Assembly (NCBI RefSeq): GCF_007483685.1
Contig: NZ_VMKN01000001.1
Location: 2,096,393 to 2,160,392, forward strand
Source: Litoribacter populi
GTDB taxonomy: Bacteria > Bacteroidota > Bacteroidia > Cytophagales > Cyclobacteriaceae
DNA length: 64,000 nt
Direction: 5' to 3'
The translations under genes and the position numbers were made by a program. The notes below the pieces were generated by a model. It worked only from the letters and a program-made list of their open reading frames with translations. It had not been told where the DNA came from and ran no database searches. Shown here in pieces: positions 52,452 through 61,183 of the stretch; the first letter of the stretch is position 1, and each line of letters starts with the position of its first letter.

Positions 52452-55439
52452 ATGAGAATTTTCTATAAAGCCTTTCCTCTAATGCTGATGCTAGTCTTGA
52501 TTCAATTAATGACTGCTTCAGTGCTAATGGCCCAACAGGAGGAGTATCAAAAACCGGTATTTTTGAACCAAGAGAGCGATTGGGCCGATTCTGTTTTCAA
52601 CACGATGACCGAAGAAGAAAGAATTGCACAGCTGATCATGATCCCGGTGTATTCCAACAAAGACCAAGTGCATATTGACTCCATCAGCAACTTGGTGAAA
52701 GAACATAAGGTTGGGGGGCTGATTTTCTTTCAAGGCGGCCCAGTGCGACAGGCGCAGATGACCAACCGTTTTCAGCAAGAAAGTAAGATTCCCTTGATGA
52801 TTACCATCGATGCGGAGTGGGGGCTAGCTATGAGACTGGACAGCACAATGAGATTTCCCTATCAAATGTCGCTCGGTGGTATCGAAGACGAAGAGCTCAT
52901 TTATGAAATGGGAAGGGAAATCGCCCGTCATTGCAAAAGGATGGGTATCCATGTCAATTTTGCACCAGTGGTGGATATCAACAACAACGCCAACAACCCT
53001 GTGATTGGATTTCGTTCATTTGGCGAGGACAAGGAAAACGTAGCACGAAAAGGAATCGCCTACATGAAAGGCATGCAGGATGAAGGAATTTTGGCCAACG
53101 CCAAACACTTTCCCGGACATGGTGATACCAATGTAGATTCCCATTACGGCTTGCCTGTAATTCATTTTTCCAAACAGAGGTTGACTGAACTTGAGCTTTA
53201 TCCATTTAGGGAGCTTTTCAAAGAAGGTTTGGGCAGCATCATGGTTGCACATATGAGTATCCCCACCCTTGACCCCACCGAAAACCTTGCTTCAACTTTG
53301 TCTACACCCATCGTTACTGAATTATTAAAAGATGAAATGGGCTATGAAGGTCTGGTTTTTACTGATGCGCTTAACATGCAAGGGGTAGCTAAATTCTACG
53401 AACCTGGAGTGGTGGACGTGAAGGCCCTGCTTGCAGGTAACGATATGTTGCTGAATACCATGGACGTCAAGAATACCATTAAAGAGGTGAAGAAGGCTTT
53501 GGAAAACGGTGAGATTACCATGGAGGAAATTGACCGCAGGGTGATGAAGGTTCTTAAAGCCAAACATTGGCTGGGGATGGATGAAATGAGGCCAATAGAA
53601 ACCGAAAACCTTATCGAAGACTTGAACAGTCCGGAAGCTGAATTTTTAAACCGAAAGCTTACTGAAGCATCCCTGACACTTTTAAAAAACAAGGATGATA
53701 TAATACCCATCAAAAACCTCGGGGAGCAGAAAATCGCAGCCATGGCTATAGGAACAGACAATACCACCCAGTTTCAAAAAGGCCTTGAAAGATATACTAA
53801 GGTTGAGAGGTTTTTCCTGTCCCCAAATGCCAGCCTAGAAGAGATTGCGGACATGAAGGAAAAGTTGAAAGATTATACCACAGTTCTAGTGGGAGTTCAT
53901 AAACTTCAGCTTAAAGCAGGAGGGAGCAATTTCGGAGTTACCTCAAATGTCAATTTGTTTCTCAAAGAACTGATAGAGCAACAACCTACAGTGATAACTA
54001 TTTTCGGAAATGTTTATAGCTTGGAGAAATTTGAAGGCCTAGCAAAAGCCCATGGAGTTATCGCGGCTTATCAGGAAACCGATATGGCACAAGAGGTGGC
54101 TTCCCAGTTGATTTTCGGTGGAATTGGAGCTAAAGGGAAGCTTCCGGTAAACGTCTCTTCTCAGTTTAAAATTGGAGATGGACTGACTACCCAAGGAGGA
54201 TTCCGTATAGGTTATTCTTCACCGGAGGAATTTGGATTGGTTTCGAATGATTTTAATAAAATTGAGGAATTGATTCATGAAGCTATAGAGCAAAAGGCCA
54301 CACCAGGTGCCCAAGTTTTGGTAGCTAAAGAAGGAAAAGTCATATATCATAAGGCTTTCGGCCATCATACTTATGACGATGAACAGGAGGTTCACTTGGA
54401 CGACCTGTATGATTTGGCCTCCCTGACCAAAATTTCAACTACCTTAGCGGCTTTGATGAAGTTGAAAGGAGAAGGTAAGTTTGATGAAAATCAGACCTTA
54501 GGTACTTACCTTCCCATGGCACAGGGCACTAACAAAGAGAACTTAATTTATTCTGATATCCTCACCCACCAAGCCGGGCTGCAAGCTTGGATCCCTTTTT
54601 GGAAAAACACTGTAAGGAAAAGCGGCAAATTCAAGTGGTTTACCTTCAAGTCTGACTCGTCACGACGTTTCCCGATCAAATCTGCCGACCAGCTTTATAT
54701 CCATAGAAATTATGCAAGGAAGATTTACAAGGAAATCATGCATTCACCAATTTTGGAAAGAGGAAAGTATGTGTACAGCGACCTTTCTTTCATTTTGGCT
54801 CCAAGGGTGGTGGAAAGTATCACCGGAGAGGAATTTACTGCTTACCTTGACGAAAATATTTTCTCTCCAATAGGAGCCACTAACCTTACATTCAATCCAT
54901 ACAAAACTTACCCTCTTGACCGGATTGTAGCGACCGAATATGATAGCCTTTTCAGAAAGCAATTGCTCAAAGGTACTATCCATGATGAAGGTGCTGCTAT
55001 GTTTGGTGGGGTGAGCGGGCATGCGGGCCTTTTTGGAACTGCCAATGACTTAGCTAAACTACTTCAACTTTATCTTCAAGACGGTGAATATGGTGGTGAG
55101 GAAATCATAAAAAGTAACGTGGTGAGTGAATATAGTAGGTGCGTGCATTGCGAGGATGGAAATTATAGGGCCATGGGTTTTGACCGTCCCAATCGTCCGG
55201 GTGATCCCAAAGGAAACACAGCACCTAGTGCTCCAGCAACAAGTTTTGGGCATACAGGCTTTACGGGCACTTACGGATGGGTAGATCCGGAGAATCAAAT
55301 CGTTTATGTTTTCCTTTCCAACCGTGTACATCCCACAAGGGAAAACACCCAGCTTTACAAGTTGAATACAAGGACAAATGTAATGCAGGTGATCTATGAA
55401 GCCATGGAAAGTGCCGCTGAACAAAAGGCCAGCTTTTAG
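52452..55439 (+). CDS. NagZ-type GH3 beta-N-acetylglucosaminidase fused to a serine beta-lactamase-like domain
   Basis: 995 residues with a signal peptide ending 'SVLMAQQ'. The GH3 barrel (about 40-380) has the NagZ signature 'KHFPGHGDTNVDSH' at 218-231 with the Asp229/His231 acid-base dyad, and nucleophile Asp305 in 'VFTDALNMQG'. A GH3 C-terminal domain follows (about 400-570). The beta-lactamase/penicillin-binding-like domain (590-980) has 'SLTK' at 657-660 and 'YSD' at 775. NagZ enzymes release GlcNAc from muropeptides. The second domain may be a peptidase or esterase acting on the same material. Confidence 0.92.
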   Translation: MRIFYKAFPLMLMLVLIQLMTASVLMAQQEEYQKPVFLNQESDWADSVFNTMTEEERIAQLIMIPVYSNKDQVHIDSISNLVKEHKVGGLIFFQGGPVRQAQMTNRFQQESKIPLMITIDAEWGLAMRLDSTMRFPYQMSLGGIEDEELIYEMGREIARHCKRMGIHVNFAPVVDINNNANNPVIGFRSFGEDKENVARKGIAYMKGMQDEGILANAKHFPGHGDTNVDSHYGLPVIHFSKQRLTELELYPFRELFKEGLGSIMVAHMSIPTLDPTENLASTLSTPIVTELLKDEMGYEGLVFTDALNMQGVAKFYEPGVVDVKALLAGNDMLLNTMDVKNTIKEVKKALENGEITMEEIDRRVMKVLKAKHWLGMDEMRPIETENLIEDLNSPEAEFLNRKLTEASLTLLKNKDDIIPIKNLGEQKIAAMAIGTDNTTQFQKGLERYTKVERFFLSPNASLEEIADMKEKLKDYTTVLVGVHKLQLKAGGSNFGVTSNVNLFLKELIEQQPTVITIFGNVYSLEKFEGLAKAHGVIAAYQETDMAQEVASQLIFGGIGAKGKLPVNVSSQFKIGDGLTTQGGFRIGYSSPEEFGLVSNDFNKIEELIHEAIEQKATPGAQVLVAKEGKVIYHKAFGHHTYDDEQEVHLDDLYDLASLTKISTTLAALMKLKGEGKFDENQTLGTYLPMAQGTNKENLIYSDILTHQAGLQAWIPFWKNTVRKSGKFKWFTFKSDSSRRFPIKSADQLYIHRNYARKIYKEIMHSPILERGKYVYSDLSFILAPRVVESITGEEFTAYLDENIFSPIGATNLTFNPYKTYPLDRIVATEYDSLFRKQLLKGTIHDEGAAMFGGVSGHAGLFGTANDLAKLLQLYLQDGEYGGEEIIKSNVVSEYSRCVHCEDGNYRAMGFDRPNRPGDPKGNTAPSAPATSFGHTGFTGTYGWVDPENQIVYVFLSNRVHPTRENTQLYKLNTRTNVMQVIYEAMESAAEQKASF

Positions 55440-55474
55440 ACTTAAAATATGGAGCAAGAAGTAACCTACTCCAC

Positions 55475-56302
55475 ATGGTCGAAAACAAAAACCTGCGTAC
55501 AATAATCCATTATTTACCAATTTACGGGTCATTTGCTACTGGACTTTTATATGCGGCTATCGGCGTGATGGCGATGCTTTCTCTCTTAAAAATAAAAGAA
55601 GGGGGAGCGGATGAAAGTAGTATGATGGCCGTAATGGAAGATAGCATTGCTGGTCAGATATTTATTTGGATTATCCTCACAGGTGGACTTTGTTTTGTCT
55701 TTTGGAGGATCATTGAAGCTTACAAAGACCCCTACAATTATGGAAGCGGATGTATAGGCATCGGCAGAAGAATAGGAATAGGCCTCAGTTCTTTGGCCGA
55801 TGCCTTTATTGTGTATTCCGGCATCATGGTGGTATTTGGTGCCACAGGTATCCGTGAGGATGGCGAGCCCGAAGAGGAAAGGGAAATGGTAGGGGAGATG
55901 CTGGAATATGGGGCAGGAGAATATTTAATCATTGCGATTGGAGTGTTGGGGGTTTTGGTCGCTTTGGTGCAGTTCTATTATGGGGTGACCAAAGGCTATG
56001 ATGAGCGGGAGGAGATCTCCCATTTCACCTCATGGAAGGAAACATTGATTCATATTTTGGCTTGGGCGGGGTATTTTGCCAGAGGCATAATCATCGGCAT
56101 CATTGGCTATTTCTACATTGAAGCCGGATTTGATCAGAATCCCGAAGTCATCGTAAACACAGATAAGGCCTTTAATTTTATCGGAGAAGAAGTAGGCAAG
56201 TTTGCCTTTGCCGTGGTAGCTATAGGGACGATTTTTTATGGGTTTTTCATGTTTGCTATGGGGGTGACCTATGATCATGATAATCAGGAAGAAAAGGTGT
56301 GA
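55475..56302 (+). CDS. DUF1206 integral membrane protein
   Basis: 275 residues with about six membrane helices in three related pairs, the DUF1206 pattern: 'YGSFATGLLYAAIGVMAML', 'FIWIILTGGLCFVFWRIIEA', 'SSLADAFIVYSGIMVVFGAT', 'WAGYFARGIIIGIIGYFYI' and 'GTIFYGFFMFAMGVTYD'. Function unknown. The gene starts 36 bases after the GH3 fusion gene and may share its transcript. Confidence 0.82.
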   Translation: MVENKNLRTIIHYLPIYGSFATGLLYAAIGVMAMLSLLKIKEGGADESSMMAVMEDSIAGQIFIWIILTGGLCFVFWRIIEAYKDPYNYGSGCIGIGRRIGIGLSSLADAFIVYSGIMVVFGATGIREDGEPEEEREMVGEMLEYGAGEYLIIAIGVLGVLVALVQFYYGVTKGYDEREEISHFTSWKETLIHILAWAGYFARGIIIGIIGYFYIEAGFDQNPEVIVNTDKAFNFIGEEVGKFAFAVVAIGTIFYGFFMFAMGVTYDHDNQEEKV

Positions 56303-56387
56303 TTTCTTGTTAATATTGAGATCAAAAGGGATTGTTTTTCGTTAAATGAAAACGAGCCTGCTTTTTGCGGTAATTTCTTTAAATTTT

Positions 56388-56747
56388 ATGGAAGATCAAC
56401 CACAGACGATAAAAGATTATATTTCTGGATTCCCTAAAAATGTTCAATTAATGTTGGGGTTGGTTAGAGCGGTGGTCCGCCGGACCGCCCCCGATGCGGA
56501 GGAGGTAATTAGCTATGGAATGCCCACTTATAAGCTGAACGGCAACCTGGTTCACTTCGGGGCATTTAAGAACCATATTGGTTTTTACCCCATTCCTTCT
56601 GGAATTGAGGCGTTTGAGGAAGAACTCGGGCCTTACCGCAAAAGTAGGGGAGCGGTTCAATTCCCATTGGACAAACCGCTTCCTTTGGACCTGATCAGCC
56701 GAATTGTGAAATTTCGAGCTGAAGAAAATAGGAAAAAGGTTTCTTAG
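56388..56747 (+). CDS. DUF1801 / YdhG-like iron chaperone family protein
   Basis: 119 residues from ATG 56388; the upstream ATG at 56346 would add a hydrophobic leader not usual for the family. Fold marks: 'QPQTIKDYISGFPKNVQ', 'EEVISYGMPTYKLNGNLVHF', 'GAFKNHIGFYPIPSGIEAF', 'KSRGAVQFPLDKPLPLDLIS'. B. subtilis YdhG and frataxin-like Fra share this fold. Cytoplasmic. The gene ends 4 bases before the convergent NAGPA-fusion gene. Confidence 0.82.
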   Translation: MEDQPQTIKDYISGFPKNVQLMLGLVRAVVRRTAPDAEEVISYGMPTYKLNGNLVHFGAFKNHIGFYPIPSGIEAFEEELGPYRKSRGAVQFPLDKPLPLDLISRIVKFRAEENRKKVS

Positions 56748-56751
56748 CTAA

Positions 56752-59700
56752 TTACTCTTTAAGTTTATAAATATAATATCCCCCGCCTTTATCATAACTG
56801 CAGAAAATCAAGGTTTTCTCATCCGGACTTACGCCAATTCCTCTTGCCTCAGCACCATCCACTTCAGGTAATTCCATAGTCCACATTCTTTGCTGCTTTT
56901 CATCTCTAAAGTGAAAAGTGGAAGGCTTGACCCCACTTGCCCTCACGGCCAGATAAAGCTTGCCATCTTGCGTTACATGGATGGCATTCGACCCCGCTGA
57001 TATGCTTGTTATATCAGCCTTGCCTTCATAGTCTTTTTTATTTTCACTTTTGAAAACCTGTATATAGGGACTTCCTGGATTTGGAAAGTAAAGTGTTTTC
57101 CCATCACTTTCCATCTCAAATGTTCTGGCAAGAATTCTATCGGGCAAGTCAAGTGTTCGAACCAACTCAAATGTCTCCCCGTTTTGTTTCAAAATAAAAT
57201 TCCCGTCTTCTCCAAAAAGAGACATCGCATAGATTTCTCCATTCCTGGCAGCGCGGGGCGAAGTTATGGCTCGGTTCCCCTCTGGGACTTCCCAGTGGGC
57301 TATTCCTTCCCCTGTTTTGCAGTTCACCTTGATCAAATGCCTGTTTTTGCCTATCAGTATGTTTCCATCGTTGTCCAAACCAATTCCATTTACTGGATTT
57401 AATGAAATTTCTTTTTCAGCAAAACTTACTGATTGGAGAGGTGAAAAGGCCGTTTCTTCCCCATTGGAATCCAAAACGGTTATTTTTCCCCCATAATCAG
57501 CCAACCATAATTTGCTATCATTATCCCAGATGGCTCCATATCCGGCGCCACTTGCCTCTTCAATTTTACCCATGTACTCAAAGTTTGGAGCAGGCACCTC
57601 GATGAAATCATCCAATGGCTCGTTACTTTTCATAAGATGGATGGCACTTGGAGCTGTGGGGCTAATGTTTTTACCGTCAGAGGCTAAAACTCGGTGATAA
57701 AGGGTTACCTGCTCACCTTCTTCTGCATCCCCCAACAAGCCATACCAATCACTTTCCAGCATTTTGATAGAGTTCACCCTTTTGGTGTCCTTCTCAAATA
57801 GCAATTCATTAAAGTTCTTATCAGCTGAAATTTGGTAAGTATAACTCACCCAATGCCCCAATCCATCTCCAGTTCTTTCCCATTCAATGGGGTACAAAGC
57901 CTCAATATTTCTTACACCGTACACATTTTTTTCCTGGTGGCTGGTGAAAGAAGTTGGCGTAGGACCTGGTTTTGATTGATGGAAGAAATGGCTTTTATCA
58001 TTTCCATCAATTAGGACAAATAATGCTCCCGAGGAAAGCCACTCATGCCAATCCCGATCATATTGAAAAGTTTGTTCAAAATCCCCGTTTCGGTCCGTTT
58101 TGAGGCTAATCTTTTCCACAAGCTTCCCTTCTTCGGTATTTCTTCCCTTATAAAATTCCAGGACAAGTTCAGTTCTCGCTTTAGAATTGCCCCTGAAGAC
58201 AAAGGCATCATTGCTGACCGATAACTTGATCGGGGTTTCATGCCCCGCTTCAAACTCTTTATTCAAAGCCAAATCTCTACGGATAAGGTGGCCATTCACT
58301 CCAAAAACAGCTGGAGGCAATTTCTTTTCATCGAAAACCGGCATCTTATCCGCATCTTTTTCTTTGATGTCATAAGTGGTGTAGACAATGCTGTCCTGCT
58401 CATAAAAAATATCCATTATCGTAATCGTATGCTGCGGTGCATAATCCATGTCCAGCCAGCCTCGAGGCCCCGACCCGGCCGCGCCTGCGTTCAAAAGCTC
58501 CAATTCCCCCCGCTTTCCCGGATAATAAGCATGCTGATGCCCGCTGATATAAGTGTGGACATCATATTTTTGAAGGATACCTCTCAATTTCTCCGGCTCT
58601 TCTAGCACATTTCCTTTTGAATCCCGCTCTTGTGCCACTGCATACAAAGGCATATGTCCCATCACAAACCTGTACTGCGCATTTTGGGCTATCTCGCTGG
58701 AAAGCTGCTCCTCAAGCCATACCAAATTTTCAGAAGTGATCACAGGCGAACTTGCTTCCCACGAGATAAAAAATGCCTTATCTTTTTTGAATGAATAATA
58801 ATTAGGGAAATGGGTTTGGTCCACAAATTCGAGTCCGGTCTCCATTTCTGGATTTTGCCAAAATTCCCTGGCGGCTTTATGCTCAATGGGGTAGGACCTA
58901 GGGCCATCATGATTCCCAAGCGTAAAGGCAAATGGTATTTTAGCTGCTCTTAAAGGTTCCGCAATGTGCTTATCAAAGCCTTTCCACATCTTGCTGATCA
59001 CCGCAGTATCATTGACTCCCATGCCTGCAACCATGTCCCCACCACATACCACCATATCTGGCCGCCAAAGTCTTGGAATTCGCTGAATAATACTATCCAC
59101 CTGCCATTCATAGTCAGCGGCTCCCAAACCGGAGTTTAGGTCACTGATCACCGCAAGCCTCAGATCTCCTTTTCTCGGGATTTTTGAAAGATCATTGACT
59201 TCAACTAGTCTTATGGCATCAATGATAATTTTGCCCTCACCCTGCGGGAAAAATTGGACTTTGGCATCTTGGTCAAACTCATACTCACCCAAGACATTCC
59301 ATTTCCCGCTGGTTTTAAGATCACTTTGATTAACATACATACTGTCAAGACCTTCAGTGTGATTAACTACAATCAAGGTCTTTTCCGAATTGGTTTTGGT
59401 ATTGACAGTCCACCAACTTGCCAGTTGGTATTTCTTATTTTCAATTTCTGAAAGAGAGTATTCTGCCGAATTAAACTCACTTTCAGCATTGGCGATACGG
59501 CTGGGAGACTTACCGTAGTAATTGGAATGGTTGCTGTCTTTCCAAATGCCTTTTTCAGAATAATTCGCATTCTCGGTGTCATAAACATGGCTTTTTGGCT
59601 GCTTTCTATCTCCCTTTTCATTGATGACAAAAGCTGATGCATTTTTGCGGAGGCTGTTTCTGTTGCCACCGGGGATATCTGAGGGGATGTTAGCCACCTC

Positions 59701-60498
59701 GTCTGCCACAATCATAGCCGAGGAACCACCTCCGTCCCAGTTTAAGGCTTCATGGCAACCCACGCTGGCCATCAATGCTGCCAGTTCATCCAGCGTTACG
59801 CCGGCACTCGATTCCTGTCTGCCATCCACCAGCATCAAAATGAGTTCATTGTTCTTTGTATAACCCACCGCTGTGCGGGGATGTCTTGCCAAATGGCTAC
59901 CGCCAAAACCCTCTTCTTTTCCAAAGTTTTTGACTTTACCTTCTTTCATCAAGACAGGTCCTCCTCCAATTGCTTGGTTGGCAGACCAACGTTGTGCGTT
60001 GGAAAAATCTGCCTCACTAATTTTGGGATTCTCGAAAGCATAAACTTCCTGTTTGTTTGGGTGTATATGGGGCCACACTATTTCCGGTTGACCATTTACC
60101 ATCCCGAATGCTCCACGAGCTGTGCCTTTTGCAGGTCCGCTGGCAATCAGTTGTCCATCGGAAATCAGCAAGCTAACCGATTCATTTGAGGAAAAGTAGC
60201 CGCCATTTATGGCGATCAGCGCTTGATTCTGCTGAGCAGTCTCCAAAGTTGTCTCACGCTTGGTGTTGCTGCCCACAGCTTTAAATTGCAGGCTTTGGTC
60301 CTCCAAGTCAATAATGGTATAGGTAGCTTTTAGTGGCGAACCATCCGCAAGCTTGCCATGGGCTTCAAAGACTTGCACCGAATGGGGTAATAAAATATTG
60401 AGGTCCGATCTTTCTGTCCATTCCAGGGTGAATTCCTGAGCAGATACACTGGTAAGTACAAACAGAAGAAATGAAAATAAGCATATTCTAATCTTCAT
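56752..60498 (-). CDS. NAGPA / golvesin-like / calcineurin-like phosphoesterase / beta-propeller fusion
   Basis: 1248 residues with a signal peptide ending 'LTSVSAQ'. In order: a NAGPA phosphodiester-glycosidase domain (about 55-290: 'LIAINGGYFSSNE', 'RHPRTAVGYTKNNELILMLV', 'ALNWDGGGSSAMIV'); a golvesin-C-like beta domain (about 305-435); a calcineurin-type phosphoesterase (about 445-720: 'AVISDLNSG', 'VVCGGDMVAG', 'LGNHDG', 'MGHMPLY', 'ISGHQHAYY'); an Ig-like region; and a C-terminal NHL-like propeller (about 960-1248). Together it could uncap and dephosphorylate a sugar-phosphodiester. It overlaps the amidase gene by 4 bases. Confidence 0.85.
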   Translation of the reverse strand: MKIRICLFSFLLFVLTSVSAQEFTLEWTERSDLNILLPHSVQVFEAHGKLADGSPLKATYTIIDLEDQSLQFKAVGSNTKRETTLETAQQNQALIAINGGYFSSNESVSLLISDGQLIASGPAKGTARGAFGMVNGQPEIVWPHIHPNKQEVYAFENPKISEADFSNAQRWSANQAIGGGPVLMKEGKVKNFGKEEGFGGSHLARHPRTAVGYTKNNELILMLVDGRQESSAGVTLDELAALMASVGCHEALNWDGGGSSAMIVADEVANIPSDIPGGNRNSLRKNASAFVINEKGDRKQPKSHVYDTENANYSEKGIWKDSNHSNYYGKSPSRIANAESEFNSAEYSLSEIENKKYQLASWWTVNTKTNSEKTLIVVNHTEGLDSMYVNQSDLKTSGKWNVLGEYEFDQDAKVQFFPQGEGKIIIDAIRLVEVNDLSKIPRKGDLRLAVISDLNSGLGAADYEWQVDSIIQRIPRLWRPDMVVCGGDMVAGMGVNDTAVISKMWKGFDKHIAEPLRAAKIPFAFTLGNHDGPRSYPIEHKAAREFWQNPEMETGLEFVDQTHFPNYYSFKKDKAFFISWEASSPVITSENLVWLEEQLSSEIAQNAQYRFVMGHMPLYAVAQERDSKGNVLEEPEKLRGILQKYDVHTYISGHQHAYYPGKRGELELLNAGAAGSGPRGWLDMDYAPQHTITIMDIFYEQDSIVYTTYDIKEKDADKMPVFDEKKLPPAVFGVNGHLIRRDLALNKEFEAGHETPIKLSVSNDAFVFRGNSKARTELVLEFYKGRNTEEGKLVEKISLKTDRNGDFEQTFQYDRDWHEWLSSGALFVLIDGNDKSHFFHQSKPGPTPTSFTSHQEKNVYGVRNIEALYPIEWERTGDGLGHWVSYTYQISADKNFNELLFEKDTKRVNSIKMLESDWYGLLGDAEEGEQVTLYHRVLASDGKNISPTAPSAIHLMKSNEPLDDFIEVPAPNFEYMGKIEEASGAGYGAIWDNDSKLWLADYGGKITVLDSNGEETAFSPLQSVSFAEKEISLNPVNGIGLDNDGNILIGKNRHLIKVNCKTGEGIAHWEVPEGNRAITSPRAARNGEIYAMSLFGEDGNFILKQNGETFELVRTLDLPDRILARTFEMESDGKTLYFPNPGSPYIQVFKSENKKDYEGKADITSISAGSNAIHVTQDGKLYLAVRASGVKPSTFHFRDEKQQRMWTMELPEVDGAEARGIGVSPDEKTLIFCSYDKGGGYYIYKLKE

Positions 60499-61085
60499 AG
60501 CTCGGATTTTAATTGGGGAATCAAATTATATAGATTTTTTCCAGGACAGGAGGTCATGGCTTGGTCCAAATGTCCTGATAGGGTGGTGGGGGACAATGCG
60601 TATTGCTCTGAAAGGTGAAAAATCAGGTCTTGGAGACTTGCTAGCTGCTCCGGAGAAACCTCCTCCATTTCAAAGTTACCCTCCAAAACGATGGATACAT
60701 GCCCATCAAGGTCATATTTGGTATTGGAATCCCCCTGAAAAGTCACCTTTCTGCCTTCTGCGATTTTTCCCTCCATGTCGATGTAGAAATGGTAAGGAAC
60801 ATCCGCCCAACCTTTTCGCGGTGTGCCATCCGCCAAAGGGTCATTGGAAATAGAAAAGGCCTGAAGGTTACGGAGTTTTTGTTCAAGGGTAACATCTGGG
60901 TTCTTCTTTACCCCGGTATGGTGTATGGTGATAAACTTTGGAGTGTGCGAAGGGATGTCAAACTTCGGGGGAAGGGCCTTCCACTCCTCCCTTTGCATAA
61001 TTTGAATGGAAGTGTTAACATCAGCCTGACCAAATGCGGAAAAGGTCAGAAGGGTAAATGATATGGCAAAGATGGTATTTAACAT
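60495..61085 (-). CDS. Secreted N-acetylmuramoyl-L-alanine amidase (PGRP/Amidase_2)
   Basis: 196 residues with a signal peptide ending 'FSAFGQ'. Zinc ligands are visible: His in 'FITIHHTGV', His in 'LSGHLDQAMTSCPGKN' and the Cys at 'TSCPG'; 'GWADVPYHFYIDMEGKIAEG' is the family centre. It would cleave the bond between MurNAc and the stem peptide, leaving denuded glycan for the GHL10 enzyme. First gene of the operon with the NAGPA fusion, 68 bases downstream of a palindrome shared with the susC and kinase operons. Confidence 0.9.
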   Translation of the reverse strand: MLNTIFAISFTLLTFSAFGQADVNTSIQIMQREEWKALPPKFDIPSHTPKFITIHHTGVKKNPDVTLEQKLRNLQAFSISNDPLADGTPRKGWADVPYHFYIDMEGKIAEGRKVTFQGDSNTKYDLDGHVSIVLEGNFEMEEVSPEQLASLQDLIFHLSEQYALSPTTLSGHLDQAMTSCPGKNLYNLIPQLKSEL

Positions 61086-61153
61086 AGGCTAGAGATGGGT
61101 CTTGGTAACTAAAATAGGACTTAATACCGATCCCGCCATGGTGATTTTTATAA

Positions 61154-61171
61154 ATCCCTGTTTTCAGGGAT
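61154..61171. promoter_or_regulatory. Operator-like palindrome, copy 3 (amidase-NAGPA operon)
   Basis: ATCCCTG-TTTT-CAGGGAT, identical to the copy at 47160. It lies 68 bases upstream of the amidase start, between that gene and the end of aceK. Confidence 0.6.
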
Positions 61172-61183
61172 GGGGGGAGACCT

